Virus record (IMG/VR): IMGVR_UViG_3300005253_000443
Coordinates: 1-45,195 of that record
Length of the DNA: 45,195 bases
Source of the DNA: a virus
Strand: one strand, 5' to 3'
Below the pieces are notes generated by a model, which saw only the letters and a list, made by a program, of their open reading frames with translations, was not told the DNA's origin and ran no database searches. The first letter of the stretch is position 1, and the number at the start of each line of letters is the position of its first letter. The translations under genes were made by a program, and so were the position numbers. Below, one piece after another: positions 24,138 to 31,471 of the stretch.

Positions 24138-25905
24138 ACTCTTTTGTTTCTCCCCAATTAGGACCTTCTTCTACATCAGCTATTAATGGCACTTTCAGTT
24201 TGATGCAGTTTTCCATTATGTATTTTAATTCTGTGGTAGCTTCGTTTCCTTCTTTTGTTTTAGGTTTAGAAGAATCTAACTCATCATGGACTGTTAGATG
24301 GGGAACAAGAACATTAAATATACCAGCTTTATAGGCATCTCGCATAGCTTTCTTTAATATATCAGCTGCCGAACCCTGCATTAAACGATTAAACATGCTG
24401 TATTCTTTACGGAAGTCTCTCATTTCTTGAGTAATACGTGCTCTTCTTTTTAAAAGAGTGCATAAATAACCACGACTCTTTGCAACATCTATTATAAATC
24501 TCCGAGTAGTTTTAAGAAAGGGAACCTCTCTATTATATGCGTTAATTAGACTTTCACATTTATTTTTTGACCAACCAAATTCACGAGACATAGTGTCAAC
24601 TCCCATAAAATAAACTGTGCCAAAATTAAGTTTTTTAGCATCTTTGCGACTTAATTCGGTAAGATTCATTATGAATTCATGATAATCTGTTTTAGGATCT
24701 TCATTATATTGTTTCTTTATATTTTCGCTTCCTTTTCCCTGAGCATAATGAGCTATTAATCTATATTCAATTTGATTATAGTCTACTTTAATCCATGTAT
24801 GATCTTGTTCAGGTATGAATACAGATCTACAAAGTTTACCAAATGTTTCTTCTCTTGAAGGTATCTGTTGCAAATTAGGATTAGAACATGAAAATCTTCC
24901 TGATTTCGCACCATATTCTTCAGTCTTCATAGAATGAAAATTACAGTGAATACGACCAGCAGTATTATGTCTTGTAAAGGCATTAATAAAAAAAGTAGAA
25001 AGTATTTTATTCGCTTCTCTAATTTCTAATATTTCTTTTGATATAGAATGGTCAATTAAGGGTAATGAATGTTTATCTAAATTAGGATTTCCTTTTTTAG
25101 TTAATGGATAAGAAATTCCTAATTGATTTAACATTATAGCAATTTGTTGTGAACTATTATAATTAAATTTTCCATATTTTTCCCATAAAATAGAACTTTT
25201 TGATTTAATGAATAAAGATAATTTTGTTATTCCTTGTTTTATAGCCTTTTCATCTATTCTTACTCCCACTTGTCTCATTTGTAATAATAAAGGGAACAAT
25301 TCCATTTCTAAATGATACAAGTTTAACAGCCCTTGTTTTTTCATTATTCGCCATTGTTGTCTAAATATTTCTAAAGGTTTTTTAACATCTCCGATTGCAT
25401 AATTTCGTACAATAGATGCTCTCATTAAATAAAGATGATTACGAGGATCTCCTTTTAAATTATTCCGTTTGCAAAATTCTTCTATTAATGTCCATTCTTT
25501 ACCTATTTTTAAATATTTATTAGCTTGAAAATCTAAACTATAATGAATTTGATTTTCATCTATTAAAGATTCAGCAACTTGTATATCGTGCAGTTCTCCT
25601 TTTACTTTTATATTAAGCCAAGAATTAATCCAATCTAAATCATATAAAATAGCCGTTCCTAATTTTTTACAGGGTAAAGATAAGACATCTTTAAGGTAGG
25701 TCATGTTTTTTTGTTTAGTTTCGATGGTTATTCCTTTATGACCTAAATCATAATATTCAGAAAAACCTTGTTCGTTGGCTATAGCCATTCCCAGAACATC
25801 TCCGTCACGGCGATACACTCCTGGTCCCAATTCTTTTAATTCAGGGTCATACGTTTCGATATCAAAAGATATTATCTTACTATTATTTAAATCGGGATAA
25901 TTCAT
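24112..25905 (-). CDS. polA: DNA polymerase, family A
   Basis: A 597-aa replicative polymerase with 3'-5' exonuclease. The exonuclease D15/E17 pair is in SFDIETYD. Polymerase motif A is VDYNQIEYRLIAHYAQG, motif B is RKDAKKLNFGTVYFMG (with Lys and Tyr of the O helix) and motif C is LTVHDEL. There is no N-terminal 5'-3' exonuclease domain, as in T7-like and other phage enzymes. It overlaps the methyltransferase gene and begins right at the Nmad2 stop, so the three are probably co-transcribed. Confidence 0.95.
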   Translation of the reverse strand: MNYPDLNNSKIISFDIETYDPELKELGPGVYRRDGDVLGMAIANEQGFSEYYDLGHKGITIETKQKNMTYLKDVLSLPCKKLGTAILYDLDWINSWLNIKVKGELHDIQVAESLIDENQIHYSLDFQANKYLKIGKEWTLIEEFCKRNNLKGDPRNHLYLMRASIVRNYAIGDVKKPLEIFRQQWRIMKKQGLLNLYHLEMELFPLLLQMRQVGVRIDEKAIKQGITKLSLFIKSKSSILWEKYGKFNYNSSQQIAIMLNQLGISYPLTKKGNPNLDKHSLPLIDHSISKEILEIREANKILSTFFINAFTRHNTAGRIHCNFHSMKTEEYGAKSGRFSCSNPNLQQIPSREETFGKLCRSVFIPEQDHTWIKVDYNQIEYRLIAHYAQGKGSENIKKQYNEDPKTDYHEFIMNLTELSRKDAKKLNFGTVYFMGVDTMSREFGWSKNKCESLINAYNREVPFLKTTRRFIIDVAKSRGYLCTLLKRRARITQEMRDFRKEYSMFNRLMQGSAADILKKAMRDAYKAGIFNVLVPHLTVHDELDSSKPKTKEGNEATTELKYIMENCIKLKVPLIADVEEGPNWGETKEFGHDKIYN

Positions 25906-26508
25906 TTATAGACCTATTCTCCATGATTCATCTCCTTTCTTCCATTTGTTAGAAGGACATCCAGATATTCCTTTTTTAAAATTTTTTAAATAGGATAATA
26001 ATTCCTCTATTTGATCTTCATTGAATTTAGAAGTGAATCCTCTTCCGACTCTTAAAAACTTGAATGGATTAACAATCATATTCATTCCAAAATAATAAAA
26101 ATTTATGGAAATTAAAACGTTTATCCCACTAAGATCCCTAATCTTATTTTTCATATTTGTAGATCCGTCTTTATGACTATGTCTTGAAAATAGTTGAATG
26201 TGTCCTTCATTAATTTTAGGATAAATATTGTCCCCTTTTCTATAAATATCTTTTTTTGCATTCATAATAGGTCTTTTAATTTTGAATCTTTCATCATTAT
26301 AATAATCTTCAAAAGTCATTACTTCTTTTACCTTCATACAATATATAATTTTATTTTCTTCTTTACTGGGACTTAGACCAATTACCCAATCGCCAATATT
26401 TGCTTTTCTTCTTATTGCAGGTTTACAATTTGCAAGTGTGAGATATTTCCAGAAAGGATTCGGAGCGAATCCTGCATCCCTTACCTCTATATGACAAAAT
26501 AATAACAT
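25906..26508 (-). CDS. Nmad2-type nucleotide modification associated protein
   Basis: A 200-aa protein with the hallmark pattern of nucleotide modification associated domain 2: RDAGFAPNPFWKYLTLANCK, then IRRKANIGDWVIGLS, YCMKVKEVMTFEDYYNDERF and PIMNAK with GDNIY. This family occurs near DNA base-modification genes; its biochemical role is not established. Its location directly before the DNA polymerase gene is in keeping with a role tied to modified DNA. AAAAGGAGATAAC precedes the ATG. Confidence 0.8.
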   Translation of the reverse strand: MLLFCHIEVRDAGFAPNPFWKYLTLANCKPAIRRKANIGDWVIGLSPSKEENKIIYCMKVKEVMTFEDYYNDERFKIKRPIMNAKKDIYRKGDNIYPKINEGHIQLFSRHSHKDGSTNMKNKIRDLSGINVLISINFYYFGMNMIVNPFKFLRVGRGFTSKFNEDQIEELLSYLKNFKKGISGCPSNKWKKGDESWRIGL

Positions 26509-26519
26509 GTTATCTCCTT

Positions 26520-26912
26520 TTATAAAAATGAATATCTATTAAGTAATTCTTTAGTATCTTTATAATCCTCTCCTCCTTTCTTAAGATATATTTTTTTCAC
26601 ATCATTTCTTATTTGTTCGGCCAAATCCTCGGCATTTGTTTTATTATTATTATTAACAACAATAAACCAATGATTATATGGAGAATCAATTTCTCTACAA
26701 TCATATCCACATTCTTTAACTAAAGGACAACCATCGCACTGAGGATCATCCCAGAAATAACAAAAAGAACAGAAAGAAGGATAGTGTATCAATCCTGGAA
26801 ATATACTTAATATAATCTTCATATTTTTCTTATATGAGATATTGTAGTCCCATACATCAACAATTAATTCCCATTTTAATAAAGCACTTATATATACTTC
26901 TTCAAGGTCCAT
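26520..26912 (-). CDS. Cysteine-rich hypothetical protein
   Basis: A 130-aa protein with a Cys cluster in the middle (CSFCYFW, QCDGCPLVKECGYDC, about residues 47-72) that probably binds zinc or an iron-sulfur cluster, flanked by helices. Proteins with an HYPSFCSFC/CDGCPL pattern occur in other phages without a known role. It overlaps the zinc-finger gene upstream by 11 bases. Confidence 0.6.
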   Translation of the reverse strand: MDLEEVYISALLKWELIVDVWDYNISYKKNMKIILSIFPGLIHYPSFCSFCYFWDDPQCDGCPLVKECGYDCREIDSPYNHWFIVVNNNNKTNAEDLAEQIRNDVKKIYLKKGGEDYKDTKELLNRYSFL

Positions 26913-27270
26913 TATGCCTTCTCCTCTCTTGATATTCTTTTTTATTTCTTTTATTTTTAGCTTTAAGATAACAAATTTTAGTGCAATATATTTGATATTT
27001 TTTTCCAGTAGGAAATAATTTATGACATTCTTTGCATGTTTTTATATCATCAGTTCTTATATAATGATATTTATTTTTACATTTAGAAGAACAAAATATT
27101 TTATCCGATCTTCGAGTATAGAATATTTTTTCACATTTTTTACAAATCTTTTTTAATATAGGTTTTTGCTTATAATATTTTTTATGTTTAGCACATATTT
27201 CAGAACAGTATTTTACTCTATTAGTGAGTGCACTAAATATATGTCCACAAATATTACATTTTTTTAACAC
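26902..27270 (-). CDS. Protein with three tandem zinc fingers
   Basis: A 122-aa, strongly basic protein made of three similar units: CNIC...CSEIC (residues 5-30), CKKCEKIF...CSSKC (43-64) and CKECHKLF...CTKIC (79-99). Each unit has four Cys in a C-x2-C...C-x3-C arrangement and a Lys-rich linker. This suggests nucleic acid binding, perhaps as a transcription or endonuclease-associated factor. It is the first gene after the promoter and hairpin in the 27271-27410 gap. Confidence 0.7.
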   Translation of the reverse strand: MLKKCNICGHIFSALTNRVKYCSEICAKHKKYYKQKPILKKICKKCEKIFYTRRSDKIFCSSKCKNKYHYIRTDDIKTCKECHKLFPTGKKYQIYCTKICYLKAKNKRNKKEYQERRRHNGP

Positions 27271-27302
27271 ATTATGTTCCTTATGCCCTTAATTTATGTA
27301 AA

Positions 27303-27337
27303 ACCTTAGCTTAATGGGCCTAAATAAGCCATAAGGT
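27303..27337 (-). other. Hairpin in the leader of the zinc-finger operon
   Basis: ACCTTA-GCTTA (27303-27313) pairs with TAAGC (27325-27329) and TAAGGT (27332-27337), giving 11 bp with a two-base bulge. It would form at the very 5' end of the transcript from the promoter at 27339-27367, where such structures often protect mRNA or bind a regulator. Confidence 0.5.
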
Positions 27338-27338
27338 A

Positions 27339-27367
27339 GTTATACAAGTCTAAACCTTTTAAGTTAA
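27339..27367 (-). promoter_or_regulatory. Internal left-facing promoter
   Basis: On the minus strand TTAACT (27367-27362), a 17-base spacer and TATAAC (27344-27339) form a plausible sigma70-type promoter. It would transcribe the zinc-finger, Cys-rich, Nmad2, polymerase, methyltransferase and nuclease genes. The palindrome at 27389-27413 lies 22 bases upstream of the -35 box. Confidence 0.5.
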
Positions 27368-27388
27368 GGTAACGAAAATTTTAATTTA

Positions 27389-27413
27389 TAATTACTTATA
27401 CTATAAGTAATTA
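27389..27413. repeat. Isolated perfect copy of the 25-bp palindrome
   Basis: TAATTACTTATA, a central C, and TATAAGTAATTA form a perfect 12-bp dyad. It matches the nine palindromes in 43911-44842. It overlaps the last codon of the deaminase-MazG gene and lies just upstream of the left-facing promoter, so it may be an operator read by the same protein that binds the 44 kb array. Confidence 0.85.
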
Positions 27414-28073
27414 TTGTATGCCTCCATTATTTAATCGTAGTTGAATCCTCATATATTTCTTATTTCTAATATCTCTTAATATATTGTAGAAATTTGTATT
27501 CTGTTGCCAGCATATAAGTTTTATCTGATCTAACATTAATTCAGCATCAATTATTTCATCTACAAAATCATGTTCGTTCATATTTTTTTCAGGTCTATAA
27601 AAATAATCACTTATAGCTGTTACAAGTTCACATAATTCACCTTGCGCTACAGATAATTGTTTAGCTTGTTTATTCTTATCTAACAAATCAAAGTATAAAT
27701 TTCTTTCTAATCGAATATTTTTAAATTCTTGTTCTTTATGTTTTGGTCCGAATACAACAATTTCCTTTACCCAATTTTTTAATATTCGTTGACAAGGCAC
27801 GCATGGAAATAGATTTAAATATGCCGTCTTGGCGAAACCGTGATCTAACGACGTTAAATGATTGCAAGCTTCTATTTCTGCATGTGTTGTCACACAGATA
27901 CGTTTTTCTTTATTATAGCAATCTTTATCGCAGTTTAGGACCCTGTTTATTCCTACCGACAGTATGTTGCATAGTGAGTCGGTGATTATGCAAGCTACTT
28001 GTTTGTCCAAACAATTACTTTTTTCTTTTAATTTGTTTAGTAGGTGCATTATTTCATATTCATTAAAATTCAT
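27411..28073 (-). CDS. dCMP deaminase-MazG-like pyrophosphohydrolase fusion
   Basis: A 220-aa bifunctional nucleotide enzyme. The N-terminal half has the zinc deaminase motifs HAE (residues 64-66) and PCVPC (Cys 91 and 94), as in dCMP deaminase making dUMP. The C-terminal half has a MazG-type metal site: ELCE (E146, E149) and EIIDAE (E173, D176), which would hydrolyse a dNTP to the monophosphate. The pair could turn a dNTP into dNMP and then deaminate it. ATG 28073 overlaps the upstream stop as ATGA and has AGGATGG before it; ATG 28082 is the alternative. Confidence 0.8.
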   Translation of the reverse strand: MNFNEYEIMHLLNKLKEKSNCLDKQVACIITDSLCNILSVGINRVLNCDKDCYNKEKRICVTTHAEIEACNHLTSLDHGFAKTAYLNLFPCVPCQRILKNWVKEIVVFGPKHKEQEFKNIRLERNLYFDLLDKNKQAKQLSVAQGELCELVTAISDYFYRPEKNMNEHDFVDEIIDAELMLDQIKLICWQQNTNFYNILRDIRNKKYMRIQLRLNNGGIQ

Positions 28074-28951
28074 ATTAACCATCCTAATATCCTTTTAAGA
28101 AAGGGATCGATCAATCTATTTAAAAAATTAGTAGGCCCATGTAATCTAATTTGTTTTTCATAAATAAGTAAATCTTCCAATTCTTTCCATGTTAAATTAG
28201 TCATAATGGGCATACATTCAGATTCTATAAGATAATTAGATGACATATCTTCTTGCATATTAATAACATTTAAAAATTGTTTTTCATATAAATGTAAACT
28301 GCCTATAAAATGAGTATAAGATCCGAGTTTAAGATCAAAATATTTTATGCTCTTTAATTTTACTAACATTAATTCTTGAACTATAGTAAAGAATGCGATA
28401 TCGTACGGAGTTCCTAACCAAATATCATTTGATCTCATATAAGTAGTCAGGAATAATTTATCTTCTCTGATAAAAAATTGAAGACTTATTGTACAAGGAT
28501 TATCTTTAGAATAAAGTCTTGTATTTTCCCTTGTATAAATAGTCATAATAGCTTTACGTGTATCAGAATCTTTTAATAATTGTTCTTTTGCGTAACCAAA
28601 TTGAGTTAAACTATATTTATTAAGATCAAAGAAAAGTTTTTTTCCATAACATGAATTAATTGTTATGCCATCATCAGAAACCTTTTTCCAAAATTCAGAA
28701 TAAAAAGCTATGAAATCTAATCTATTTGATCCTGACATGTAAAAACAAAATTCTCCAGCTAAATATTTTTTAGATAAATTTCTTCCTTTTAAACTTATAA
28801 TTCGTCTTCTTGGATTTGTTAAAACAAGTTGAGCGTTTAAACATTCATTGATTTTTAATCCCCTTGGAGAACAAATAAAATCAGGATTAAACATTAATTG
28901 ATTTAAAGCACGATGATAAAGTTCATTTATTCCTTCAGTCCTTATTTTCAT
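28070..28951 (-). CDS. Thymidylate-synthase-fold enzyme, likely dCMP hydroxymethylase
   Basis: A 293-aa enzyme of the thymidylate synthase superfamily. It has the catalytic Cys (NPC, C153), phosphate-binding RSNDIWLGTPYDIAFF (R173, D176), and HLY (H220, Y222), plus the EFCFYMSG and FWKKVSDDG/YGKK regions. The residue that is Asn in thymidylate synthase (N177 in E. coli) is Asp here (D184). T4 dCMP hydroxymethylase has Asp at that position, and it sets cytosine specificity. So the product is probably 5-hydroxymethyl-dCMP, although a dCMP methylase activity is possible. Its neighbours are other dNTP-pool enzymes. Confidence 0.75.
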   Translation of the reverse strand: MKIRTEGINELYHRALNQLMFNPDFICSPRGLKINECLNAQLVLTNPRRRIISLKGRNLSKKYLAGEFCFYMSGSNRLDFIAFYSEFWKKVSDDGITINSCYGKKLFFDLNKYSLTQFGYAKEQLLKDSDTRKAIMTIYTRENTRLYSKDNPCTISLQFFIREDKLFLTTYMRSNDIWLGTPYDIAFFTIVQELMLVKLKSIKYFDLKLGSYTHFIGSLHLYEKQFLNVINMQEDMSSNYLIESECMPIMTNLTWKELEDLLIYEKQIRLHGPTNFLNRLIDPFLKRILGWLI

Positions 28952-29228
28952 TGGTTTTCTCCTTTTCCTTTATCCTTTGGATTTCGAACATACAATCGCA
29001 AATTGCATGGGCTAAATGTAATTTTCCAGATTCATTATCATAATCTTCACCCTCAATTACGGCACGTATATGTCTAATAGCTGCATCAAAATGTTCTATT
29101 GGCTTAGTAGTTTTCCATCCTTCTATAGAACCGTGTTTTTTTATTCCGTAAGCTCTCACAAATACCGTTTCATAAAGAGCCGACGTGTAAAATAAACTGG
29201 GATCAGGCTTTCCTTCATCAAATTTCAT
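28935..29228 (-). CDS. dATP/dGTP diphosphohydrolase-like protein (DUF5664-like)
   Basis: A 97-aa helical protein. MKFDEGKPDPSLFYTSALYE, YGIKKHGSIEGW, AIRHIRAVIEGEDYDNESGK and LHLAHAICDCMF match the compact family annotated as dATP/dGTP diphosphohydrolase N-terminal domain, with Glu/His/Asp residues suited to metal-dependent nucleotide hydrolysis. It overlaps the hydroxymethylase gene by 17 bases, supporting a joint role in shaping the dNTP pool. Confidence 0.7.
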   Translation of the reverse strand: MKFDEGKPDPSLFYTSALYETVFVRAYGIKKHGSIEGWKTTKPIEHFDAAIRHIRAVIEGEDYDNESGKLHLAHAICDCMFEIQRIKEKEKTNENKD

Positions 29229-29253
29229 AATAGTGGATTCCTTTCTTCGGGAG

Positions 29254-29463
29254 TTAATATATATTAGCTCTCAATTCCAATAATGATTCATTTAATTGTT
29301 TTACCTCATTTTCAGAAGGAATTAATATAGAACCATTTTGAATTTTTCTTGATTGCGATTGTGGATTTAAATTACATTCCATTATAGATAATTGATTCAA
29401 TACATATTTACGTAATCTCTCGAACTCTTTCTGTTTGTATTCAGCAATCAGCTTGTCTGCCAT
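29254..29463 (-). CDS. Small helical hypothetical protein
   Basis: A 69-aa charged protein that should form two helices (KQKEFERLRKYVLNQLSIME and NEVKQLNESLLELRANIY). Function unknown. It overlaps the UvrD-like helicase stop by one base (start 29463), so it is coupled to it. Confidence 0.5.
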   Translation of the reverse strand: MADKLIAEYKQKEFERLRKYVLNQLSIMECNLNPQSQSRKIQNGSILIPSENEVKQLNESLLELRANIY

Positions 29464-30863
29464 TACTCACTCCTCCATTTATTTAAAATTTCATATTTAT
29501 AAGGTGATTCTGCTTCAACAATAAATAATTTTTTCTTAGTACGAGTGCATCCAACATAAAATACTCTATATTCGCTATCGTTGTTATTTTGTAAATTGAT
29601 ATATACCTGCTTCGTGATATCCAAAAGGATGACCACATTATCAGCTTCGTCACCCTTAACGGAATGTATTGTATTAATTTTAATTTTACAAACATGAATA
29701 TCAGTTTTATGAAAAATAATATCTCTATAATATTTAATCTTTTTTTCTTCCCATTCAAAATTATTATACCAAGGATTTCGTAAATCATAATTCTGTTTAA
29801 TAAAAGAACGTAATAATAGTGCTTCCTTTTTACCCATTTTATTAGTTCTTCTAATTTTTTCAAAAAGATTAATAGCCTTAATATCTTTTTCATTAACTGA
29901 TAATTCTCCATTAAGTGTATAGATTAATCCCTGACTTTGAATATATTCAACTATTTTTTGTAAAAAACAATGATTTCTGCTTAAAAACATCCATGTTTCA
30001 TTAGATGTTATTTTTATTTCTTCTAATCCTAAAACCCATTCCATATTTCCAATTAGTCCAGTACCATGATAATTTTTATCAATTCGTTTTTGAATAAGAC
30101 TTGCTATTCTTTTTGCAAAAATCACTATATTATCTGGAAGTCTATAACTATGCGTAAGAATTTCTATTGATCCTTCCAATCCCAGAAAATAATTAACATC
30201 CGCCCCAGACCATTCATAAATTGCTTGATCATCATCACCAGCTATATAAACCGTTTCACAATTTCTGAAGGCTATCCAAATCATAGTCCACTGTAAAGTA
30301 GTTAAATCTTGTGCTTCATCTATTAAAGCTACCTTTACGGGAATAGCTTTTTGTCTTTTATTGAACAGCTCTATCATGTCAGTGAAGTCAATTATTTGAT
30401 AAAATTCCTTGAATCTCCTATAATTCTTGTTTACAAATTGTACTAAATCAGTATTAAGATCGTATAAATACGAACTCGCTATTTTAGGATTATTACGATG
30501 AAGTAGATTAAAAAGCAAATACCTATCATCATTATTTTTTAAATCTTCCGTATAGTATCCCGTAAAATTCATCTTCATTTTATTACTGAACATTTTGTAG
30601 TAACGTTTATTGATTACTTGATCTCTTGTTAAATGCAATTCCCTAAAAGCCAAAGAATGCAACGTACGAAAATACGGAAACGATTTTTCCTTGAGACCGA
30701 ATTGTTTAATTGATCTGTTCTTTCCTTGATTGGCTCCCTCTTTTGTAAAAGAAACATATGCTATTTCTTCTGGTCTATATTCCTGTAATTCTTTTTCAAG
30801 TATTTCTAAGAGTCTTGTTGTTTTTCCAGTTCCTGGTGGACCAAATATAATATTAATTTTCAT
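29463..30863 (-). CDS. UvrD/Rep-like superfamily 1 helicase
   Basis: A 466-aa ATP-dependent DNA helicase. Walker A GPPGTGKTTR is at residues 8-17, then YVSFTKEGANQ, FRTLHSLAF (Ia), Walker B LIDEAQDLT, AGDDDQAIYEWSGAD (motif III), TIHSVKGDEADNVVIL and YVGCTRTKKKLFIV (motifs V-VI). It is shorter than UvrD, like phage Dda-type enzymes. It could assist replication fork movement or recombination. It overlaps the HD phosphohydrolase gene by four bases. Confidence 0.9.
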   Translation of the reverse strand: MKINIIFGPPGTGKTTRLLEILEKELQEYRPEEIAYVSFTKEGANQGKNRSIKQFGLKEKSFPYFRTLHSLAFRELHLTRDQVINKRYYKMFSNKMKMNFTGYYTEDLKNNDDRYLLFNLLHRNNPKIASSYLYDLNTDLVQFVNKNYRRFKEFYQIIDFTDMIELFNKRQKAIPVKVALIDEAQDLTTLQWTMIWIAFRNCETVYIAGDDDQAIYEWSGADVNYFLGLEGSIEILTHSYRLPDNIVIFAKRIASLIQKRIDKNYHGTGLIGNMEWVLGLEEIKITSNETWMFLSRNHCFLQKIVEYIQSQGLIYTLNGELSVNEKDIKAINLFEKIRRTNKMGKKEALLLRSFIKQNYDLRNPWYNNFEWEEKKIKYYRDIIFHKTDIHVCKIKINTIHSVKGDEADNVVILLDITKQVYINLQNNNDSEYRVFYVGCTRTKKKLFIVEAESPYKYEILNKWRSE

Positions 30864-31471
30864 ACTATTCTTTCAGTGATATAATTTATTTTAAATTCAG
30901 GCAATAGATTAGCGCAATTATGAATTACAACTGATATTCCGCCAGTGTTATTTCCTAATTCAATTTCTTCTAAACAAAATAAATAAAGTTCGAATAGGTC
31001 ACAAGCCTTAAAAAGCATCCATGCTTCTTTAGAAAAATTACTGGGTATATATTCATCTAAGAAAGATTCAAGATAAGGATACTTATTGCAAATAATTTCT
31101 TTTTCTATATGTGCCCATTTTTGCTTAGTCGTTTTACTATGTATTTTTACTGTTAATAGAACGTCACCTGTAATAGTTTCTATTATATCATGCCTATAAA
31201 CATAATATATTTCTTTTTTAGTTATTTGAATATTTTCATATTCAGATATAGTTTCAAATAATAAGCCGGTATAATAGCAATGTTCAGCAACTGAATAGGG
31301 TTGTAGCAATCTAAAAGAAGATAATCTATGAGCATTTTTTAATAATCTTAAATGCTTAAATATTTTATCTTCTCCTAATATAGATTTTTCACATTCAACT
31401 TGGGTTAAAATCTTATGATTTCTTTTAATTGTAGCAAGATAATCTTGTTCTTTAGAAAGCTTCTTCATCAT
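30860..31471 (-). CDS. HD-domain phosphohydrolase (YfbR/DatZ-like)
   Basis: A 203-aa protein with an HD metal site: YSVAEHCYYTG gives the first His, and VYRHDIIETITGDV supplies the HD pair with the ETxTGD stretch; the distal Asp lies in ACDLFELY. The pattern is that of YfbR-type 5'-nucleotidases and phage dATP triphosphohydrolases (DatZ). In this nucleotide-metabolism arm it probably dephosphorylates dNMPs or a specific dNTP. The exact substrate cannot be read from sequence. Confidence 0.75.
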   Translation of the reverse strand: MMKKLSKEQDYLATIKRNHKILTQVECEKSILGEDKIFKHLRLLKNAHRLSSFRLLQPYSVAEHCYYTGLLFETISEYENIQITKKEIYYVYRHDIIETITGDVLLTVKIHSKTTKQKWAHIEKEIICNKYPYLESFLDEYIPSNFSKEAWMLFKACDLFELYLFCLEEIELGNNTGGISVVIHNCANLLPEFKINYITERIV

